Shown one piece after another: positions 8,550 through 15,075 of a stretch of 17,855 nucleotides of DNA. Each line of letters opens with the position of its first letter. Within the stretch, counting starts at the first letter, position 1. The position numbers and the translations under genes were made by a program. Source of the stretch: Gracilaria caudata (taxonomy: Eukaryota > Rhodophyta > Florideophyceae > Gracilariales > Gracilariaceae); contig JASCIV010000508.1 of NCBI GenBank assembly GCA_030374735.1, positions 1 to 17,855 on the forward strand, written 5' to 3'. The notes beneath the pieces are model-generated. The model did no database searches and was not told the origin of the DNA. It saw nothing but the letters and a program-made list of their open reading frames with translations.

Positions 8550-9171
8550 CAGTGAAGGGCTTGCGCGATTGCGCTCCCATACGTTTACAGCTAAGCATAG
8601 ACTGTTCAATTGCCAAGAGATGACAAGCATGTTCTAGTACGCACCCTTGTAAGTGCTCCTGTAGGAGGATCTACGGAAGATATCTGTATGGTTTACCACA
8701 AAACCTTGAGTGTAAATGACTTTGTCGAGTGGATTTCTAATCCTTTCTTACTTCAGAACAGACAACCCTGATGGAGCACCCTTGTAAAACACTTCCGAAC
8801 TCATGTTTTTTCGACGCTGACGGATAGGTGTGTTGTGATGCTTTATCCGCAGTTGAGGGGTATGAGTCGAGCAAGTCCTCGTGAGACGCCCGGGACGTGT
8901 AACTGTATGATGATCATCGTCTGGTGAGGCCTAGCATTAGCGTCATGGTGCTCTCAAGGGGCGGCCGTGCAAGGTGGGAAGAATTCCGGCAGCTTTCGCA
9001 CGAATGCTGGTTTGGAATGAGGGATGGAGCAAGTTGCGACGACCTCACCGGCGGGGGGTCGGTTGCTGTAGGTATCATCTTTGTTACATACATACCCTTG
9101 GTAGACATCGTCCGATGCAAGGTGCAGCGATTATAATATCTGAAAAGGCAAAGAACTAATGGCGCTGGTTG

Positions 9172-9205
9172 GCTACAAAATTTGTAGCACACGCATTTAA
9201 TGCGT
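9172..9205. promoter_or_regulatory. Two adjacent near-perfect inverted repeats
   Basis: Arms GCTACAAA and TTTGTAGC (9172-9179 and 9181-9188) surround a single A. Two bases later, arms ACGCATT and AATGCGT (9191-9197 and 9199-9205) surround a single T. They end about 203 nt upstream of the ATG of the small membrane-protein gene. Two such sites in tandem look like binding sites for dimeric regulators or a small cruciform. The role is inferred. Confidence 0.4.
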
Positions 9206-9408
9206 TCTTCGTTCGCCGATGAGTCCGTCGAACATCGTTCCCCACTTTCCTTCTGCACCTGTTCAGCTCCTGTGGACCATTGCGAGAGCAGTTCAGGCCT
9301 CGTCCCTTCGTTCCTTGTTGAGAACTGTGGACGTCACGGGCTGTTTCGAATAGGTCGCGCACCAGTTTCCCCTGACACATAGGTACGCTCACCAGAGGAA
9401 TAGGCAGA

Positions 9409-9948
9409 ATGAATCAACAGGTATTTGCCTTTGTGGCATCGTACCCGCTCGGAAGGAAGTGTTCGCTGCCCCTGAGCAATGCTACCTGCAAATCACCGTA
9501 CTTGGCCCACGCGAGACGGCCGCATGCTGCACACGCTCAATCGTGGCGCGCTTCCGGAATCCCTGAGCCGGAACGAACTGGAAGTTCGGCCGATGACGAA
9601 CGCCTAAGTCAGGAACTTCAGGCAAAGGTGACCGAACTTTTTGGAGGTCGAAAGAACGTTACAATCGATATTAATACCGATTCGGACGTGCAGTTTATGG
9701 TGCAGAGAGAAGACCCTGCCGCAGAAGCCCGGCAGGTGAAAGCAGCGTGGACAGTGATTTGGTCTGTCGGTGTTCTTTCCGTCACCGCTGGAATCCTGTT
9801 CACGGCGTTGTACTATTCGGGCGCTGTGCATGGGTCGTTAGATTCTGACAGGCGATATGATATGCCTATGTACGGCTCACACTCTTATATTGACCCATAT
9901 CAATTACTTGAGGAAAGCGCACCAGAACAAGACTTAGCTGCGCAATAG
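9409..9948 (+). CDS. Small single-span membrane protein of unknown function, probably plastid
   Basis: I do not recognise the family with confidence. The 179-residue protein starts MNQQVFAFVASYPLG, carries an AFV motif, and has no acidic residue before E53, so residues 1-50 look like a plastid transit peptide. A charged helical stretch (62-77) is followed by FGGRKNVTIDINTDSDVQF (78-96), one clear membrane span (113-138, WTVIWSVGVLSVTAGILF then TALYYSGA), and a hydrophilic tail with YDMPMYGSHSYIDPYQLLEE at 150-169. The highly patterned tail suggests conservation, and the style recalls small thylakoid or envelope auxiliary proteins of photosynthetic lineages. The ATG is preceded by an in-frame TGA 36 nt upstream, so the start is well set. 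A photosystem-assembly role is only a guess. Confidence 0.75.
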   Translation: MNQQVFAFVASYPLGRKCSLPLSNATCKSPYLAHARRPHAAHAQSWRASGIPEPERTGSSADDERLSQELQAKVTELFGGRKNVTIDINTDSDVQFMVQREDPAAEARQVKAAWTVIWSVGVLSVTAGILFTALYYSGAVHGSLDSDRRYDMPMYGSHSYIDPYQLLEESAPEQDLAAQ

Positions 9949-10088
9949 ATGCAGCATTCGACTTTTTACATCGATTACAGTGAAGAAGAAAGCATCACAT
10001 CGGCAATATGTAAATTAGGTGTATCAGGGGGACAAGCCGTTCAACGTGGTGCCTAACACAAGATACGTGGTTGCATACGTCACTTCTC

Positions 10089-10853
10089 TCACTTTCTCTT
10101 CTTCTTTCCCTTCCCTTTCTTTCCAGAAGAGCTGGCGGCAGCCGCTGGTGCATTACTCGATGTCGCCACGGCAGCCGCATTTGTTGTCATACTGAATTCA
10201 AAGTCACCTTTTGTTGCGCGCGCAAGATCAGACATGAGCTGATCATAAGCATGTATTTCCACGTCATACTTTGCTTTGTCTCTATATGTTTCTCGCAAAA
10301 CCGTGCAGTGCTTGCGTACAATTCCAGATACTTGCCCCGCGAAATGAGTGGGCACGGTAACAGTTCCTTCCAAACCACTGCTGCTTTTCTTCATTGGCAT
10401 CACCGCACTTAGTTTCTGATACATGGCCGTCACTTGTCGCGCGGCATCAACGTCCACGTCGATTCTTGGTCTCACTTGCTCGAGCGCGTTTTCAATCCTC
10501 ATTACAGGCAGAGGCGTGCCTTCCGGAGAAACGTAATTCTTCTGGATAGCATTGATAATCTCTTGTCGCTTAGCATCCATCTTAGACTTGCGTTCGCCAG
10601 CACTTTCCTGCGCTTCACCCTTTTGTAGGATTAACTCGATGATTGCCATCACGTCATCAGTCTGAAATGAGTCGTTGAGCTGCTCGCTGCTGGCTTTTGT
10701 GCCTTTGCTAGCGTTGACAAAAACGACGGGAGTGACGACAACATCTTCTATGCGCTTCACGCTTCCTTCTCGATATTTCGGCACCATGCCTTCTTCGACC
10801 ATGACCTCATAGGTCTTCTTCCCTTTCTTCAGTCTCACAAGCATTTCCGGCAT
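10089..10853 (-). CDS. SBDS: SBDS-family ribosome maturation protein
   Basis: SBDS works with the GTPase EFL1 to evict eIF6 from late 60S subunits. The 254-residue protein covers all three family domains: N-terminal FYSH (1-85, with VRLKKGKKTYEV, VFVNASKG and FQTDDVMAIIELILQKGE), central helices (86-155, with YVSPEGTPLPVMRIENAL), and a C-terminal ferredoxin-like part (160-222, with KYDVEIHAYDQL). It differs from animal and yeast SBDS in lacking about 15 N-terminal residues before the VRLKK strand; an in-frame TGA 39 nt upstream with no AG acceptor in between supports this start. It also has an Ala/Ser-rich linker and a basic GKKGKGKKKRK tail. A TATATAAAA sits about 128 nt upstream. Either a divergent true SBDS or a paralogue is possible. 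Confidence 0.87.
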   Translation of the reverse strand: MPEMLVRLKKGKKTYEVMVEEGMVPKYREGSVKRIEDVVVTPVVFVNASKGTKASSEQLNDSFQTDDVMAIIELILQKGEAQESAGERKSKMDAKRQEIINAIQKNYVSPEGTPLPVMRIENALEQVRPRIDVDVDAARQVTAMYQKLSAVMPMKKSSSGLEGTVTVPTHFAGQVSGIVRKHCTVLRETYRDKAKYDVEIHAYDQLMSDLARATKGDFEFSMTTNAAAVATSSNAPAAAASSSGKKGKGKKKRK

Positions 10854-10980
10854 ATTTGTGTGCAGAACAAAACAATTCGGTGTTGCGTTTCAAGATCCCA
10901 GAAAAAGCTGCCGAGATCAGCAGCGGAGAAGATTCCTTGAGAGTTAGAGCGAGTTGAGCTCGATCGGTACGGCGCGAAGG

Positions 10981-10989
10981 TTTTATATA
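10981..10989 (-). promoter_or_regulatory. TATA box upstream of SBDS
   Basis: The minus strand reads TATATAAAA, a strong TATA consensus, 127 nt upstream of the SBDS ATG. The spacing suits a core promoter with a leader of about 100 nt. No transcript data are available here. Confidence 0.5.
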
Positions 10990-11586
10990 GAGGTCTTCGC
11001 GTGTGAGAGTTGTGCGTTGTCTTTCAGAGCTGCAACGGTTACAACCGTGGTGCATGGGTATCTAAAGGGAATTTTGACGAGTCGACCAGCAAAGCTCCCA
11101 AATCGATGCTTCGAGAGCTATTTGTGCATGCGCGATCATCACTTTACAGGGTTATACACGTGCTGTCGCTACTGTAACTTACAACAAATTCCAGATTCGC
11201 CCCAAGCCAATACAAAGCGTGCAGAAAAGAAGAATCACCAGCGTTGTCCAATTGCATCTGCGGAATTGGACGGCGAAAACGGTCTTGCACGCAGTTCTCC
11301 TGTCGTGGCTCGCATCTAGAAGATGCAGTTTCTGCCGTCGGCAACCAGATCTGTGAGGGGCAGTTGCTTGCTGGGGGTATGCTCAATTTGTTTTCATCAT
11401 GACTTCCACAGTGTGATGAAGAGCTAAGGTAGACCTGTACCGATCAAGCTCCAGATATCTATCGTACCTTTGGCGACAGAGAGCACTTGCTCGTACTCTC
11501 GGCCAAGGTGAGCGACATATCTATTCTGTAAGCCAGTAGATACAGAGTGCCTCGCTTGCGCACTTGATATCCTCCAACATCGCGCA

Positions 11587-11658
11587 GTGCACCCCCTCCC
11601 GAAGCACTTTTGTACGAAGCAGATAAGGGTTATATGCATACCCCTCCCGTAGTGCATA
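11587..11658. repeat. Duplicated CCCCTCCCG motif, each inside inverted arms
   Basis: Copy 1 is GTGC (11587-11590), CCCCTCCCG in the loop, then GCAC (11604-11607). Copy 2 is TATGCA (11633-11638), CCCCTCCCG in the loop, then TGCATA (11653-11658). Both would present the C-rich (or G-rich on the other strand) motif in a hairpin loop. Function is unknown, possibly in the 3' UTR of the BAG gene. Confidence 0.4.
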
Positions 11659-11894
11659 GTGATAATCCTAAATGCATGAAGAGCCAAACTGCCTTGCATA
11701 TGTTGACGACCTCGACCTGGTGCAATTTTGTAGTGCAAACAAGAATAAACATTATGGACCCCTTTACGGCACGAGATATGCATGCCGCCAAAGTCGGACG
11801 CTGATGTTGCTCTTATTGCTATATTCATCAGAGTGCTTGCCGACACTTGCAACGAGGCTCAGTATAATAGGCAGTTGTAATGACTTGTCGCATG

Positions 11895-12794
11895 TCACAG
11901 TTGAGAAATAACACGCTCGACAGCTTCCAATCGCTGTTGCATTGAAGCCCTTCTCTCATCGTCACTTGGAACCGAAAACAGGTTATCCTTGAGTCGATGA
12001 AGAACGTCCTGCAACTCGCTCTTCTTCACAGCAAGATCGACAGAATCCAACAATCGATGCTCAACCTGTGAGCTAACAGCGCTAGCGTTGGCCTCAAGCT
12101 GCTGTAATTGATGGTCGATGGAGGAGATTTGTTGCTTGTGTTCCACTGCATCGTGGTGTTTTGCATTGAACAGAAGCATAAACGAACTGCCATGTTTGGC
12201 GCCGACTTGTTCTAAAGTGGCTTCATCTTTGAGAATCTTGCCTCTGAATAGGAGACGCATGTTTGATGGACGCGATTGAATGGATGGCATGGCGGCGGCC
12301 TTCTCCTTGAGACTGAGCACTGTGTGTGACATTTGAACATTGAACCTATATTTTTGTCGCGCATGAATGATCAGCACACAGGGAACACCTTCCACCGGAT
12401 CATCGCCAAGAATGGCACGAACGCTCGATTGAGCGGCGTTCGCCGAAGACGCGTTCGCACTCGCCCTCGCACTCGCCGATGCTTCATGTCTCATCTCCGA
12501 CAGCGTTTTGTGTTGTCGAGCGTTCAACGCGGCCCTCTTTTGCTGCGCACTTTCCTCATTGCACTGTTTGGCAGTGCGCAACGCCATCATCTTCGCGCCA
12601 TTGACCACGCGCGCCTCACAGAGCTTGGTATGATTCGGATACGACTTGCCCTTGAATATGAGACGCAGGCCATCTTGAACAGCGCCCTCCTTCTGTTCCA
12701 CCAGCGAGCGAAGCTGGCCAAACGTCGCCTGTGGCGAGATGGCAAACTGCCATCGACTCCTGCCCACCAGCACGGTGACGCTCAAATCGCCCAT
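11895..12794 (-). CDS. BAG-domain co-chaperone with two ubiquitin-like domains
   Basis: The BAG domain binds the Hsp70 nucleotide-binding domain and promotes nucleotide release; ubiquitin-like domains can link clients to the proteasome. The 299-residue protein shows UBL 1 (4-73; LSVTVLVGRSRWQFAI then GLRLIFKGKSYPNHTKL), a helical linker rich in Ala and Ser (80-125), UBL 2 (138-210; RLLFRGKILKDEATLEQVGA and SSFMLLF), and a C-terminal BAG-like helical bundle (220-298; IDHQLQQLEANASAV, then SELQDVLHRLKDNLFSV). UBL 2 plus BAG has the BAG1 layout; UBL 1 is additional. The open frame extends to 12842 but begins with GTG there, so I start at ATG 12794. No targeting peptide is seen, which fits a cytosolic role. 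It is divergent from the YkgJ-like gene. Confidence 0.83.
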   Translation of the reverse strand: MGDLSVTVLVGRSRWQFAISPQATFGQLRSLVEQKEGAVQDGLRLIFKGKSYPNHTKLCEARVVNGAKMMALRTAKQCNEESAQQKRAALNARQHKTLSEMRHEASASARASANASSANAAQSSVRAILGDDPVEGVPCVLIIHARQKYRFNVQMSHTVLSLKEKAAAMPSIQSRPSNMRLLFRGKILKDEATLEQVGAKHGSSFMLLFNAKHHDAVEHKQQISSIDHQLQQLEANASAVSSQVEHRLLDSVDLAVKKSELQDVLHRLKDNLFSVPSDDERRASMQQRLEAVERVISQL

Positions 12795-13237
12795 GTTTGC
12801 GCGGCTGCCATTCGCGGCGCCGTGCCAGGTGCGGCTGCGCACAAGATACGATCAGATTGCGCCCAGCCAGCCTGCCGAGCGCTGACAGTGCCAGCTGTCC
12901 ACGCGTACGCGCCGCACGCGTGTAAAAGAAACAAACGCCGCGCACATGCGGCCAACTGGCGGTCGACACGCGCCGGTCGAGAGTCACGTGTGGAGTGCTC
13001 AGCAACACACTGGCACCGGTGGAAACTTACAAAGCTCGGTTACAGTACGCGCTACACGTACATAACAGTTAGCCTTACACCGTGTGTAAGCCGACAGCGA
13101 CGCAGAGCAACCGTCGCGACAACAATCTGAACTCCGCCGCAGCGCTGCGCGAGCGCGCGGCGTGCTCACCCCCCCCGCAGACGCGCAGAGGCATCGACGC
13201 TTTCCACCGCTGCGCGTGGCGTGGCGCTGTACTATCC
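12795..13237. promoter_or_regulatory. GC-rich divergent promoter region (BAG protein / YkgJ-like)
   Basis: This is 443 nt of CpG-rich sequence between two divergent ATG codons, resembling the ADAT2/reductase promoter in composition. No TATA box is evident. A TACGCGCTACACGTA stretch near 13044 contains short inverted elements. A long plus-strand frame crosses from 12333 through here, but it is antisense to the BAG gene and looks like a shadow. Confidence 0.45.
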
Positions 13238-13804
13238 ATGTACGTCACGCTCGATGCAGCCATGCGCACTGGTACTGTTGTCGCAGCTTTCCGCGCGTCG
13301 TTGCCGCACTCTCGTGAGCATGCTGCGCGCTTTGTCGTCAACACCCGGATGTGCGCGCGCCGCGCTAATGAAATGCCGCACGCCACGCGCAATGCTCCAC
13401 TCCAGTGCGCTGCCACGCCGCCAGCAGCGTGGAGCTGTGTCAAGTTTTGTGGCGCCTGTTGCAAGCTCGGTGATTACGATGAGCCTGTTCTGAGGCAACT
13501 GCTCAACGATGAGCATGAAGTCGTGCAATATCTGGGTATGATCGCGCCTGATGGATGGTGTAAATGGTTTGATAGCTTCTCTAGAACGTGCACCATATAC
13601 GAAACACGTCCTCGTTTCTGTCGGGTTACTCCACAGCTGTTTCATGAGTACTACGGCGTGCGCGAGCAGCACTTTGATGAATTTGCCATCTCCTGCTGTC
13701 AACATCACATTCACAATACCTTTGGTGAGCAAAGCCCCGAAGCTTCCCGTTTCGACACCTTCATCCAATCTACTTCACCACAAAACCACCAACATGCGGC
13801 TTAA
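13238..13804 (+). CDS. YkgJ-family cysteine-cluster protein (zinc/iron-chelating type), plastid form
   Basis: YkgJ-type proteins carry a Cys cluster annotated as a zinc- or iron-chelating domain; biochemistry is poorly known. From ATG 13238 the protein has 188 residues. The core at 67-75 is CVKFCGACC, followed by LGDYDEP, VVQYLGMIAPDGWCKWF (C108), RTCTIYETRPRFCRVTP (C118, C128) and DEFAISCC (C153, C154). These match the algal and plant branch of the family. About 60 residues precede the Cys core; they are rich in Arg, Ala, Ser and Thr and resemble a transit peptide, especially from the second ATG at 13262 (MRTGTVVAAFRASLPHS). The frame opens earlier at 13082 but only with GTG. The last 35 nt overlap the convergent methyltransferase gene. 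Confidence 0.85.
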   Translation: MYVTLDAAMRTGTVVAAFRASLPHSREHAARFVVNTRMCARRANEMPHATRNAPLQCAATPPAAWSCVKFCGACCKLGDYDEPVLRQLLNDEHEVVQYLGMIAPDGWCKWFDSFSRTCTIYETRPRFCRVTPQLFHEYYGVREQHFDEFAISCCQHHIHNTFGEQSPEASRFDTFIQSTSPQNHQHAA

Positions 13805-14615
13805 TCACGCTCACCCAGTCCTCAATCCCACCAAACAACGCATCAAATTCTTCGTATTCAATCCCTTCATATACACCCTTGTTCACGTCCTTCAAGTACG
13901 CCAACGTGTCTCTGTTCACATGACACCCATCCGCAAGAGCTACTTGCAGAGGATTCACAACCTTTTGCACTGCACGCAGCAGCCATCGTCTTCGTGGCGC
14001 GATCACGTGTTCAATGAATAACAACTTCCCGCCACGTTTCAGCACGCGAAACATTTCTTCCACTGCCCGAGTTGGCGATCGTACCGAACACAACGTCAGT
14101 GTCGTGATCACCACATCACAACTCTGATCACGCAGCGGTAAATTCTCGCACTCGTCCTGCATCATCGTCAAATCAATCCCCGATAAACGTGCCTTTTCCT
14201 GAGCATACTGCCACATGAACTTGTTAGGTTCGATTCCAATCAGTTTCACATTCTTCGGCATGTACCGAATATTAGGACCCGTTCCTATTCCAACATCCAC
14301 CACCGTACTGCCATCGTCGATCATGCGGAACAGCTTCTTCTTCTTCTCGGCAATGAGCGCTTCGTAAGACCTCATTCCGTACTCCATCTCGCGTGCAAAA
14401 CTCTCCTTCATGTATTTGTCCAACGCATTGCTCGCATCCTCTAATAACTGCGCTCGCACCGCACAAGCATTAACAGCAGTGCAAACCACAGTTGATATGC
14501 CCAGTTTGCACAACGAGCGACGGGAAACTCTGTGTGGCTTCGCGTGGTGAGTCTCGGAAGATTGGCTCCCGCCAAAACCACAAGCGACCACGACGAATGC
14601 TTCGCGAAGAGTCAT
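13770..14615 (-). CDS. METTL7-like SAM-dependent methyltransferase with a thylakoid-lumen-like signal
   Basis: This is a class I methyltransferase. Motif I is VVDVGIGTGPN at 105-115, the acidic residue of motif II is in LIGIEPN (125-131), and LPLRDQSCDVVITTLTLCSV (159-178) is motif IV. LKRGGKLLFIEHV and the downstream ADGCHVNRDT resemble the METTL7/UbiE-like group found in plastids and on lipid droplets. The substrate is unknown. The 281 residues start at ATG 14615; the open frame upstream begins with GTG at 14651. The N-terminus MTLREAFVVVACGFGG is followed by SRRSLCKLG (31-39), a hydrophobic stretch (38-52) and AVRA (52-55), the pattern of a bipartite twin-arginine lumen-targeting signal. 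Its stop codon lies inside the convergent YkgJ-like gene. Confidence 0.85.
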   Translation of the reverse strand: MTLREAFVVVACGFGGSQSSETHHAKPHRVSRRSLCKLGISTVVCTAVNACAVRAQLLEDASNALDKYMKESFAREMEYGMRSYEALIAEKKKKLFRMIDDGSTVVDVGIGTGPNIRYMPKNVKLIGIEPNKFMWQYAQEKARLSGIDLTMMQDECENLPLRDQSCDVVITTLTLCSVRSPTRAVEEMFRVLKRGGKLLFIEHVIAPRRRWLLRAVQKVVNPLQVALADGCHVNRDTLAYLKDVNKGVYEGIEYEEFDALFGGIEDWVSVIKPHVGGFVVK

Positions 14616-15075
14616 TTCGTTCCGCAAACCTTGTCTGCTGTCGAAGCACACAGGATTTCGACGTGCACTTACTTGAGAAGTATCTCAGCGGCGAGATCAC
14701 GAGCCTGCCTAAATGCGATCAGCTAATCTAATTTTACAGACGGCGTTTCTTACCATTGGTAGCTAGCCCCTCCCATGCACATCTGTCGTGTTCGGCAAGG
14801 CTTGTTCGGGAAGGTTCGTAAGAATGGGGCCACAACAACAACGACGCATGACAAAACTCCACAAAGAGGATGCCATGAATCGGGCGCATTCTGTCGCAAT
14901 TTTCCCAGCTTGATTTTGCGTTGCTTCAGATCGGATGTGAACGCACCAATGCGAACCATCACTCTGATTAACGCGAGAAACGCTGCTAACTTCTAGACTC
15001 GTTTCAACGCCATGTTCTGTCCATCACGACGTTGCTCAGTGCATTCAAAGTCGTAACAATAAGAAGCAGATGGTT
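14616..15075. other. Spacer between DRG1 3' end and methyltransferase start
   Basis: These 460 nt hold no supported gene. A CAAGTAAGTG donor-like site near 14672 and CAG sites 35-38 nt further downstream are too close for a normal intron. Short ORFs are chance frames. The right part is expected to be the DRG1 3' UTR. Confidence 0.5.

Larger units (their letters stand above)
8000..9408. other. 1.4-kb spacer without a recognisable gene
   Basis: This is the longest gene-free stretch here, between two plus-strand genes. The ORFs on both strands around 8914-9258 overlap one another and have no domain signature. I searched by eye for tRNA, 5S, U1-U6, SRP and C/D snoRNA hallmarks and found none convincing. 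It contains a 14-bp palindrome at 8536-8549, a repeated GCACCCTTGTAA (8641 and 8778), and two adjacent inverted repeats at 9172-9205. Composition is AT-richer than the coding flanks. An unrecognised non-coding RNA remains possible. Confidence 0.5.
10854..11894. other. 1.0-kb spacer between BAG protein 3' end and SBDS start
   Basis: No gene is supported in these 1041 nt. The longest ORF, minus strand 11424-11852, has no recognisable domain and lies where the BAG gene 3' UTR is expected. The left end holds the SBDS promoter with its TATA box. A repeated CCCCTCCCG flanked by inverted arms occurs at 11587-11658. The stretch is AT-richer than the BAG coding region. Confidence 0.5.

Noticed and set aside
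9216..9233. Hammerhead-ribozyme-like core, GATGAGTCCG followed by CGAAC
   Set aside because: The 3' half of stem II (GGAC before GAAA) is missing and no stem I/III pairing is seen; it is a chance resemblance.
8914..9258. Overlapping ORFs on both strands in the 1.4-kb spacer
   Set aside because: Both strands are open over the same bases, with no motif, targeting peptide or family resemblance.
11424..11852. 142-codon minus-strand open frame in the BAG-SBDS spacer
   Set aside because: No domain and Cys/Arg/His-rich random composition; likely within the BAG 3' UTR or spacer.
12333..13130. 265-codon plus-strand open frame
   Set aside because: It is antisense to the BAG-protein gene and crosses the divergent promoter; composition is Arg/Ala rich with no domain, so it is a shadow frame.
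14638..14672. Possible 35-nt intron (GTAAGT to CAG) upstream of the methyltransferase start
   Set aside because: It is shorter than a functional spliceosomal intron would normally be, and it lies upstream of the first ATG, so the protein is unaffected.
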